Shown: one piece after another, positions 1 through 6,036 of the stretch
Layout: each line of letters starts with the position of its first letter
Numbering within the stretch: the stretch's first letter is position 1
NCBI GenBank assembly: GCA_003555335.1
Contig: PWHD01000028.1
Span: 1 to 6,036 of the forward strand
DNA length: 6,036 nt
Reading direction: 5' to 3'
Source: Mollicutes bacterium
Lineage (GTDB): Bacteria > Bacillota_I > Bacilli_A > Izemoplasmatales > Izemoplasmataceae
Notes under the pieces: model-generated
Database searches by the model: none
Told to the model about the DNA's origin: nothing
Seen by the model: the letters and a program-made list of their open reading frames with translations, nothing else
Program-made: the position numbers and the translations under genes

Positions 1-2627
1 ATGGCTTCGGCAGTCTTGATCATATCAAAGAGCTGAAAATCATGTCGTTTCCAACACCGGGTGGCGAGTTTTCCATCTCGATCGATGATGTTTCCGATGT
101 CGATTTTGTCGCAGCTGAGTATCAGGCCTATTCTAAGGTCAATGGCGAGAATGCCTTGACTATCTCCATTCAAAAGGGTAGTGAATTCGCCACGACCAAT
201 GTCACCGACGGGCTGAACGAAGTTCTGCAAGCGATGAGCGAGGAGGATGAAGGGTTCAGCTACACCATGCTTCTTGATCAAGGCGAGTTTATCAACCAGG
301 CGACAGGTTCTGTCCTTGACAACTTGATTTTCGGTGCCGTACTGGCGCTTGCGGTATTGTTCCTTTTCTTGAGAAATGTCCGTACGACATTGATTATCGG
401 TGTGGCGATTCCCGTCAGCCTCATGTTTGCGATCATTCTCATTTATCTATCCGGTATCACCTTGAATGTTGTCAGTCTCGGTGGATTGGCGCTCGGTATA
501 GGTATGTTGGTCGATAACAGCATCGTGGTAATCGAAAACATATTCCGTATGAAAAAAGAGGGGCGCTCAACGAAAGAATCCGCCATCCGCGGGACACATC
601 AGGTTGCTGGCGCCATTACCGCATCAACACTCACAACCATTGGTGTGTTTCTTCCCATCATGTTTATCGAGGACTTCATCCGTGAGATTTTCTTCCAGCT
701 CGCGCTCACAATTACGTTCTCGCTTATCGCCTCTTTGCTCATCGCAATCTCATTTGTACCGACGATTGCGAACCGAGTGCTTCATGAGAAGGGGAAAGGT
801 GTCAAGAAAGACAAGGGGAACAAAAAGCCTTTAATGGAAAAAGTCAAGGATGGATATTCAGTTATCTTAGGGTATCTGTTCAAAGCGAAAACTGTGGTTT
901 TGCTGGTCGTTCTCGCTCTTTTTGGAGCCATGTTCTTCTTAGCGACGTCCCGGGGCTTCGAGTTCTTCCCTGCTACGGACGAAGGAACTTTGCAAGGCAC
1001 GGTTGAGTATGTCGGCGAGGAAACCCTGACATTCGAAGCATTCAGTGACAAGCTGGATGACCTCGGTGCGGACCTGCTCGCATTTGACGATGTTGAGACC
1101 GTCAGCATAAGTTATGGAACCGACGGCGGCATGATGATGTTCATGGGCATGGGTGGTAGCGATGATACGGCCAATATCAATATCGTTTTACGCTCAGACA
1201 GAGAAATGACCACGCGTGAAATCGCCGATGCGCTTGAAGCATTCATCTTGGAGGAGTACCCCGAATTTGTACCATCCTTCCAGGGGACGGAAGCGGATAC
1301 GGATGCCCTGATTGGCAGTGGTATTCAAGTCAGGGTTTCAGGCGACGATCTTGATACACTTAGAGAAGAGGCCACGAGAATGGCCGATCTGATCAGAGAC
1401 GTTGAAGGCATCGAAGAGGTGGATTCCGGTCTTGGAAATCAGAGTGAAGAAGTTCGAATCACCGTGGACAAGGATGCCGCCATAGAGGTCGGACTCACAA
1501 ACGCTCAGATTATGGGCATTGTTTCCAATCATTTGAGCGCTCCAAGTCGTGTGACCACCGTGCGGATCGATGGAACCAACTACGGACTTTACGTATTTGG
1601 CGAGGATGATGAACAAAGAAGGACCATGGATGACATTGACGCTCTTGAGACCCTTGTGGTGGGTACTGATTTTGAAGGCAATCCTGTAGTGTTGTCAGAC
1701 GTTGCGGATGTGACCTTTGATGTAGGTTTCACCACAATCACTCGGATCAACGGTGTTCGCACGCTTACCGTAGACGCCCAGTTTGAATCCGGTGCCAATG
1801 CGACATTGGTCGCAGATCGTGTGGATGATGCGCTTGAAAGTCACGAGATGCCGGACGGCTACGCGTTTGAGGTCCGTGGCGAAAGCGAAGAAATTCAATC
1901 CGCAATCGAGACCATGCTGTTGGTCGGAGCACTTGGAATCATGCTTGTCTACATGATTATGGCGAGCCAGTTCCAGTCCTTGTTATACCCGTTCATCATC
2001 ATGGTGACCATTCCCCTTGCCTTCACCGGCGGATTCGGAGCACTGTATCTTTCCGGCGATGCGGTCAGTATTGTCGCGTTGATCGGGTTGGTCATTCTTA
2101 GCGGAGTCGTTGTCAACAACGGCATCGTACTTGTCGATTACATCAATCAAATGCGTGAAAGAGGCCGTGATTTGAAAGAAGCGATTTTTGAAGCCGGCCA
2201 AATCCGTCTGCGCCCTATTTTCATGACGGCGCTGACCACCATTCTGGCACTTTCCGGAATGGCGTTTGCAGCCGGTGAGGGAGCCGAGCTCATACAACCC
2301 CTTGCGTTTACCGCGATAGGCGGACTTGTTTACGCTACCTTCCTTACCATTTTCGTGGTCCCCATCATGTACTATGTGATGACACTTTACGGGCGCTATA
2401 TTGTGGGTGCGTTATTCAGCGTCCTGTTAGCTGTTGTGGCCACTATATTCTTTGTGGGCGGTTCTTATGTCTACGGTGCCGCTTCACTCGTCGCGATGTG
2501 TGTACTTGTTTTGGCAGTCATTTTTGTTCCTAGGAGTACTCAAGGATACGCTTATGGTGCAGACGACAGGGAAACAAAACGTCGTGATGAACTTATTGAG
2601 AAAGTGGTTGATTCGGATGAAAAATAG
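1..2627 (+). CDS. RND-family efflux transporter (HAE1/AcrB-like), 5'-truncated by window edge
   Basis: Proton-driven inner-membrane pump of the resistance-nodulation-division superfamily, expected to export drugs, lipophilic compounds or metabolites. The reading frame (codons from base 3) is open before the first Met at 42, and those 13 residues (SLDHIKELKI...) fit the family's porter domain, so the gene starts upstream. About 874 residues are visible; by alignment with AcrB from memory some 230 are missing. Numbering from the Met at 42: TM2-TM6 lie at about 94-241, TM7 at 282-301, the second extracytoplasmic porter region at 302-620, and TM8-TM12 at 622-780. Two further hydrophobic segments follow at 787-806 and 811-829. 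TM4 carries the family motif GMLVDNSIVVIEN (D158, N159), and TM10 carries VVNNGIVLVDY, with Asn where AcrB has the relay Lys. A Met-rich loop lies at 364-370. No Trp and one Cys are present in the visible part. The 3' end overlaps the TetR gene. An adaptor (MFP) gene, if any, would be upstream. Substrate unknown. Confidence 0.95.
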   Translation, partial: GFGSLDHIKELKIMSFPTPGGEFSISIDDVSDVDFVAAEYQAYSKVNGENALTISIQKGSEFATTNVTDGLNEVLQAMSEEDEGFSYTMLLDQGEFINQATGSVLDNLIFGAVLALAVLFLFLRNVRTTLIIGVAIPVSLMFAIILIYLSGITLNVVSLGGLALGIGMLVDNSIVVIENIFRMKKEGRSTKESAIRGTHQVAGAITASTLTTIGVFLPIMFIEDFIREIFFQLALTITFSLIASLLIAISFVPTIANRVLHEKGKGVKKDKGNKKPLMEKVKDGYSVILGYLFKAKTVVLLVVLALFGAMFFLATSRGFEFFPATDEGTLQGTVEYVGEETLTFEAFSDKLDDLGADLLAFDDVETVSISYGTDGGMMMFMGMGGSDDTANINIVLRSDREMTTREIADALEAFILEEYPEFVPSFQGTEADTDALIGSGIQVRVSGDDLDTLREEATRMADLIRDVEGIEEVDSGLGNQSEEVRITVDKDAAIEVGLTNAQIMGIVSNHLSAPSRVTTVRIDGTNYGLYVFGEDDEQRRTMDDIDALETLVVGTDFEGNPVVLSDVADVTFDVGFTTITRINGVRTLTVDAQFESGANATLVADRVDDALESHEMPDGYAFEVRGESEEIQSAIETMLLVGALGIMLVYMIMASQFQSLLYPFIIMVTIPLAFTGGFGALYLSGDAVSIVALIGLVILSGVVVNNGIVLVDYINQMRERGRDLKEAIFEAGQIRLRPIFMTALTTILALSGMAFAAGEGAELIQPLAFTAIGGLVYATFLTIFVVPIMYYVMTLYGRYIVGALFSVLLAVVATIFFVGGSYVYGAASLVAMCVLVLAVIFVPRSTQGYAYGADDRETKRRDELIEKVVDSDEK

Positions 2628-3204
2628 GAAGAATGAAATTCTGAACGTCGTCCTTGATATTTTAAGCAACCCGAATAGCGAAATGAAGTTGAGTGTCGGC
2701 AATGTGGCGCGGGAGCTAAATATCGCGAAAAGCACAATTTATGAGTATTTCTCCAAAAAAGAGGAGATGATCATCGGAGCGCTTACCATGTTGTTTGAGA
2801 ATAACAAACGGATGTTGCTTTCGGTTGAAAATTTTGAATCGATGTCCTTTGAAGAGGCTTTCAAGGCGCATATGATGCGGTTCCTCGAACTCGCGGATAA
2901 AAACGAAATCATGCAGACCTATCTGCACCATCCGGAAGTCGGTGCGTTGTCCGTTGCAAACAAGCAAGTGATAATGCAACGGATGCGAGACACCCTAGAT
3001 CAAATTGAAGAGAGACTTGATGAAGTACTGGATAAAGGCAAAGAAGAAGGCGTGTTGAGAAAAGCCATACCCAAGACCCGTAAACATACCATCCAAGCCC
3101 TGATTTTCGGCACCATCATGGCTATTTCCGATCCGTTTAACGATTGGGACAGTGAAGCCGTCATCGACGATGTTCTAAAAAGTCTTATACTGCTGCATCA
3201 ATAA
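2617..3204 (+). CDS. TetR/AcrR-family transcriptional regulator
   Basis: 195-residue one-component regulator, a normal length for TetR proteins, expected to bind operator DNA as a dimer and release it on binding a small ligand. The N-terminal DNA-binding domain spans about residues 4-50. Its helix-turn-helix is at about 25-46 (SVGNVARELNIAKSTIYEYF), followed by the typical SKKEEMI stretch that begins helix 4. The rest is an all-helical ligand and dimer domain without recognisable motifs, with an acidic/basic amphipathic stretch at about 124-145. I chose the ATG at 2617 because MKNRKNEILNVVLDIL matches the usual first helix. An in-frame ATG at 2587 would add 10 residues, and the frame is open back to 2434, but that part is only the pump gene read in another frame. 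No strong Shine-Dalgarno precedes 2617, and the 11-base overlap with the pump gene suggests translational coupling. Its position at the end of the pump operon suggests it represses that operon; the operator is not in view. Confidence 0.93.
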   Translation: MKNRKNEILNVVLDILSNPNSEMKLSVGNVARELNIAKSTIYEYFSKKEEMIIGALTMLFENNKRMLLSVENFESMSFEEAFKAHMMRFLELADKNEIMQTYLHHPEVGALSVANKQVIMQRMRDTLDQIEERLDEVLDKGKEEGVLRKAIPKTRKHTIQALIFGTIMAISDPFNDWDSEAVIDDVLKSLILLHQ

Positions 3205-3242
3205 AAAATACACCGCACATTCACATATGTGCGGTATATTTT
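3205..3242. terminator. Bidirectional rho-independent terminator between convergent genes
   Basis: An inverted repeat CCGCACAT (3213-3220) / ATGTGCGG (3227-3234) forms an 8-bp stem with a 6-base loop. Flanking A/T pairs from 3205 to 3242 extend it with a single C/A mismatch (3211/3236). The A-run on the left and TATATTTTAT on the right give a U-tract on either strand. It begins directly after the TetR stop codon and lies 33 bases past the radical SAM stop on the other strand, so it plausibly ends both transcripts. The rest of the 70-base intergenic region (to 3274) shows nothing else. Confidence 0.85.
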
Positions 3243-3274
3243 ATGAAAAGGATTCAGTGTTCTCTCGAAATGCA

Positions 3275-4909
3275 CTATTTTGGGTTCTCGATGGTGTGAA
3301 TCGTTGCGGTGTGATTCTGATATGTCGCTGCCATATAGCCGGCCTTGTATCGGGTGATGATGGTATGCTTGTAGAGTGTGTTTTCGGAAAATCCGGTTTT
3401 CTCGGCGAGCATGTTGATGAGTGTTCTGCGGAGCTTTTTATCGGTGATTTTCGGGAAATAAAGTTTTGGTTTTGTCTTAAAGCGTTTGAGATAGTGATGC
3501 TTCAGTTCGTCGAGTTGTTCTTGTTTAACGCCTTTCTTTTCGAGAAAGCATTCGATGAACGCGTAGAGTTCATGCAACTGGTATCCTCGCAAGGGAAGAT
3601 GGTTTTTCTGGTAGTCATTGTAAAGTTCCAGGAAAAAAGAGAAGCTGTCAATTGTGAGCGCATGGATGATCTTCATGAGTGTTTTTCCGAAGTAGTCCTT
3701 GTTGTGGAAAATCTCAAGCATGCTTTCGACCTTTCGTATGGTGGAAAGGTCTTGTTTGCTCAGGACATGGTTGCTGATGATCTCATAAGGCGCTTCAGTG
3801 TCGAATACATATTCGTATTGTTTGGCCTCATGCCGTATCGTGGTTCCTCTGAGCATCTTCAAAAAACCGAGTTGCAGTTCTTTGGCTCCGAGTGCGAACA
3901 CTTCGTTGAAGGATTGTCTGAATCGTTCAAGGTTTTCTTCAGGAAGTCCGGCGATAAGGTCGAGGTGAAGGTCAATGATGTCATGGTTCACGATTTTCCG
4001 TATGACTCTGAACAGCCGTTCGTTGTTTTGATGTCGCCCGACAAGACGGTTGGTCAGCGGATGGGTCGACTGAATGCCGATTTCAAACCGGAAAAGTCCT
4101 TTTGGTGCGTTTTCATGGATGTAATCGATGATGCTTTCATTCAGCGTGTCCCCTGTCATTTCAAATTGAAAGACATTGTTCTTTCTGTGATTCGTGAGAA
4201 TGAAATCAATGATATCGAGCGCGTCGTTATTCGCGTTGAAGGTCCGGTCAAGAAACTTGAATGTATGCACACCATTGTTGATGAGGTATAGAATAGTGTC
4301 CTTGACTTGGTTTATGTCAAAAAAACGTACTGTCTTCTCAAGTGAGGAGATACAATACGAGCATTTGTAAGGGCATCCTCTAGAGCTTTCGATATAGGCG
4401 ATACGGTTTTTAAGGTGGGGGATGTCAAAGGCAAATGTATGGGGAGACTTCAATGTCGTAAGATCCTCGATTTCTTTGATCGGATTGTTGATTTCCCTAG
4501 TGTGGATCGACGGTGTGCCTTTTAAAGAGTTACCGTACTTGAAGTGACGGGTAATGTCATCGATGACATGTTCTCCTTCTCCTTTTACAATGAGGTCGGC
4601 TTGAGTCTCATTTAGGAAATGAGCGCTGTCGTAGCTGACCTCAGGACCGCCGAGGATAACAGGGATATCGGCTTTATATTTCAAGACTTTTATCAAGTCT
4701 TTGATGATCTCGATGTTCCATATGTACGACGAAAAACCCACAAAAAGCGGGTTCTTTTCCATGATGCGATGGGCCATAGTGTTCGTATCATCCTTGATGG
4801 TGAACTCTAAAATGTCAGCATCAAAGGATGTGTTGGCCTTTAATAGGCGAACCGCATTATTGGTATGGATGTATTTCGCGTCAATGGCGACAAAGAGGGG
4901 TTTCATCAT
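3275..4909 (-). CDS. B12-binding-domain radical SAM protein, DUF4080-like
   Basis: 544-residue cytoplasmic iron-sulfur enzyme of the cobalamin-binding-domain radical SAM class; the reaction and substrate are unknown. Residues about 1-135 form a Rossmann-like B12-binding domain: [20 protein letters not shown] at the start, then VGFSSYIWN (57-65), VILGGPE (84-90) and a VKGEGE loop (108-113). The DxHxxG lower-ligand motif of classical B12 proteins is not seen, as is usual in this class. The radical SAM barrel follows, with [14 protein letters not shown] giving the CxxxCxxC cluster ligands C179, C183 and C186, then FLDRTFNAN (219-227), FEIGIQS (275-281) and [10 protein letters not shown] (316-325). 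The C-terminal 150 residues are basic and helical, like the DUF4080 tail (family recalled, not searched). The start is supported by GGAAGTGAT, a near-perfect Shine-Dalgarno whose GGAAG lies 6 bases before the first ATG; the second Met codon (4906) is equally possible. Divergent from uvrB and convergent with tetR, so probably monocistronic. The stop is TAG. Confidence 0.93.
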   Translation of the reverse strand: MMKPLFVAIDAKYIHTNNAVRLLKANTSFDADILEFTIKDDTNTMAHRIMEKNPLFVGFSSYIWNIEIIKDLIKVLKYKADIPVILGGPEVSYDSAHFLNETQADLIVKGEGEHVIDDITRHFKYGNSLKGTPSIHTREINNPIKEIEDLTTLKSPHTFAFDIPHLKNRIAYIESSRGCPYKCSYCISSLEKTVRFFDINQVKDTILYLINNGVHTFKFLDRTFNANNDALDIIDFILTNHRKNNVFQFEMTGDTLNESIIDYIHENAPKGLFRFEIGIQSTHPLTNRLVGRHQNNERLFRVIRKIVNHDIIDLHLDLIAGLPEENLERFRQSFNEVFALGAKELQLGFLKMLRGTTIRHEAKQYEYVFDTEAPYEIISNHVLSKQDLSTIRKVESMLEIFHNKDYFGKTLMKIIHALTIDSFSFFLELYNDYQKNHLPLRGYQLHELYAFIECFLEKKGVKQEQLDELKHHYLKRFKTKPKLYFPKITDKKLRRTLINMLAEKTGFSENTLYKHTIITRYKAGYMAATYQNHTATIHTIENPK

Positions 4910-4927
4910 GCATCACTTCCATGTGTA

Positions 4928-4957
4928 ATTGTATCATATATTTCGTCCTTGTGATAA
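4928..4957 (-). promoter_or_regulatory. Putative sigma-A promoter of the radical SAM gene
   Basis: Read on the minus strand, TGATACAAT (4936-4928) is an extended -10 element (TGn plus TACAAT, 5 of 6 consensus bases). TTATCA (4957-4952) lies 18 bases upstream as a weak -35 (4 of 6). Transcription would start near 4921, leaving a short leader with the GGAAGTGAT ribosome binding site. Consensus match by eye only. Confidence 0.5.
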
Positions 4958-4960
4958 AAT
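4929..4960 (+). promoter_or_regulatory. Putative uvrB promoter, overlapping the divergent one
   Basis: On the plus strand, TTGTAT (4929-4934) can serve as a -35. The sequence TGTGATAAAAT (4950-4960) offers a -10, either TGn-GATAAA with an 18-base spacer or TAAAAT (5 of 6) with a long 20-base spacer. Transcription would begin at about 4965-4967, some 20 bases before the uvrB ATG and just ahead of its ribosome binding site. The elements occupy the same bases as the divergent promoter of the radical SAM gene, so the two polymerases should compete. The match is weaker than on the other strand. Confidence 0.35.
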
Positions 4961-4986
4961 ATGTTGTGAATGAGAGGTGCAAGACA

Positions 4987-6036
4987 ATGTATAAACTGCA
5001 TACTAAATACGAGCCGAAAGGCGATCAGGTCAAAGCCATAAAGGACCTTGCGAACAATGTGGAAAACGGCATTGCGGAACAGGTTCTGCTTGGGGCGACC
5101 GGGACAGGGAAGACGTTCACGATGAGCAACGTCATCACCAATATCAACAAACCCGTGCTTGTCCTCGCTCACAACAAGACGCTTGCCGGCCAGCTTTATT
5201 CGGAGTTCAAGGAGTTCTTCCCGGAAAACCGCGTGGAGTACTTCATTTCCTATTATGACTACTATCAGCCCGAAGCCTACGTGCCTTCACGCGACCTCTA
5301 TATTGAAAAAGACGCTCAGACCAATGATGAGATTGATGAACTCAGGCATTCGGCGACCGCGTCATTGCTTGAACGCGACGATGTAATCGTGGTGGCATCT
5401 GTCAGTTGCATCTACGGGATTGGCGACCCCGAAGACTATAAGGATGCGACCATGACTTTGCGGGTAGGGGACAAGATTGAACGCGATGAAGTCTTGATCA
5501 AACTCGTGGACATGCTTTTTGAAAGAAACGACATGGACTTCAAACGCGGGACCTACCGTGTGAAAGGCGATGTTGTGGAAATTCTTCCGACTTACCAGAA
5601 ATCGACGGGTATCCGGATTGAATTTTTTGACGATGAAATTGAAAGAATCCGCAGTTTTGACGTTGTAAGCGGTGAGATTCTTGAGGATTACAGTGTCGTC
5701 ACCATCTTCCCTGCGACTCAGTTCGTTACCAACAAGGACAAACTCGAAGAAGGGATCCGTCGCATCGAGGCGGAATTGGAAGAGCGTCTCGCGTATTTTG
5801 AGAATGAAGGCAAAGTGGTCGAAGCGGAACGCCTCAAACAACGCACCAACTATGACATCGAAATGCTTCGTGAGATCGGTACCTGCAAAGGCGTCGAGAA
5901 CTATTCCAGGCACCTTTCTTTAAGGGGACCGGGCGAGACGCCTTCGACATTGATGGATTTCTTTGGCGATGATTATTTGCTTATCGTCGATGAATCGCAT
6001 GTCACATTGCCGCAAGTACGAGGCATGTATAACGGG
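4987..6036 (+). CDS. uvrB: UvrB, excinuclease ABC subunit B (3'-truncated by window edge)
   Basis: Central component of nucleotide excision repair. UvrB receives damaged DNA from UvrA, verifies the lesion with its beta-hairpin and limited helicase activity, and recruits UvrC for incision. The first 350 residues of roughly 655 are present. Visible motifs in order: GDQVKAI (12-18, usually GDQPxAI); Walker A GATGTGKT (36-43); [11 protein letters not shown] (61-71); the lesion-probing beta-hairpin region, rich in aromatics, from [15 protein letters not shown] (89-103) to about 123; [10 protein letters not shown] (140-149); the UvrA-interaction domain 2 at about 150-250 including [21 protein letters not shown] (304-311); and Walker B LLIVDESH (331-338) followed by [12 protein letters not shown]. 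The start ATG is fixed by a strong AGAGGTG Shine-Dalgarno (4973-4979) with a 7-base spacer and by the family's N-terminus. The frame is intact to the window end. uvrA often follows uvrB in Firmicutes, but that lies outside the view. Confidence 0.98.
   Translation, partial: MYKLHTKYEPKGDQVKAIKDLANNVENGIAEQVLLGATGTGKTFTMSNVITNINKPVLVLAHNKTLAGQLYSEFKEFFPENRVEYFISYYDYYQPEAYVPSRDLYIEKDAQTNDEIDELRHSATASLLERDDVIVVASVSCIYGIGDPEDYKDATMTLRVGDKIERDEVLIKLVDMLFERNDMDFKRGTYRVKGDVVEILPTYQKSTGIRIEFFDDEIERIRSFDVVSGEILEDYSVVTIFPATQFVTNKDKLEEGIRRIEAELEERLAYFENEGKVVEAERLKQRTNYDIEMLREIGTCKGVENYSRHLSLRGPGETPSTLMDFFGDDYLLIVDESHVTLPQVRGMYNG

Noticed and set aside
1..36. ATG at the first base of the window as a possible start
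   Set aside because: In that frame it stops after 11 codons. The pump frame runs from base 3 and its residues match the RND porter domain, so the gene simply enters from upstream.
1338..2297. Several minus-strand open frames of 67-104 codons within the pump gene
   Set aside because: All are antisense shadows of the pump reading frame, without ribosome binding sites or recognisable protein features.
2434..2616. Longer N-terminus for the TetR protein, from 2434
   Set aside because: The extra residues are the pump's C-terminal coding sequence read in another frame, do not resemble a TetR N-terminus, and lack a ribosome binding site.
3222..3231. Perfect palindrome CACATATGTG as a TetR operator
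   Set aside because: It lies within the terminator hairpin after the stop codon, where the longer CCGCACAT/ATGTGCGG stem explains it better. A repressor site there would not control the operon's promoter.
3227..4291. A 354-codon open frame on the plus strand opposite the radical SAM gene
   Set aside because: It begins inside the terminator hairpin, lies wholly antisense to a clearly conserved gene, and its translation has odd composition (Cys, Phe and Val rich) with no recognisable motif. It is the mirror of the codon bias of the real gene.
5362..5913. A 183-codon minus-strand open frame inside uvrB
   Set aside because: Antisense to highly conserved UvrB coding sequence; it arises from that gene's codon pattern.
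1..6036. Possible UGA-to-Trp recoding, given a Mollicutes-like placement
   Set aside because: The Trp codons are TGG, the genes end in TAG or TAA, and no gene needs a TGA read-through. The near-absence of Trp in the pump and UvrB is composition, not recoding.

Overview
The window looks like an ordinary chromosomal stretch from a Gram-positive-type bacterium (Firmicutes, or a deep Mollicutes relative such as the Acholeplasma/Izemoplasma group). This rests on three things: a UvrB of the Firmicutes type, strong AGAGGTG-like ribosome binding sites, and a cobalamin-binding-domain radical SAM protein of the DUF4080 kind that is common in those lineages. By eye, GC is in the mid-40s percent. Tryptophan is written TGG where it occurs, and the long genes have no in-frame TGA, so nothing suggests a recoded UGA. 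The placement is an inference from the proteins, not from a marker gene.

There are four genes and almost no free space. Bases 1-2627 (+) hold the 3' three-quarters of an RND-family efflux pump that begins upstream of the window. Its last 11 bases overlap a TetR-family regulator (2617-3204, +), which is probably the local controller of the pump operon. A hairpin at 3205-3242 ends that operon. It has A-rich and T-rich flanks and so can also end the convergent gene on the other strand. That gene, at 3275-4909 (-), encodes a B12-binding-domain radical SAM protein of unknown substrate. A 77-base divergent intergenic region (4910-4986) carries promoters for it and for uvrB (4987 to the end, +), the damage-recognition helicase of nucleotide excision repair. 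uvrB is cut by the window edge after 350 codons.

The pump and its regulator form one functional unit (drug or toxic-compound export under TetR control). The radical SAM gene and uvrB share only a promoter region, and no functional link is visible. I found no tRNA, rRNA, CRISPR array, insertion sequence or phage gene. I do not see a convincing new biological system here. The points most worth checking are the two extra membrane helices at the pump's C-terminus, its altered proton-relay residues and Met-rich loop, and the shared promoter region between the radical SAM gene and uvrB.
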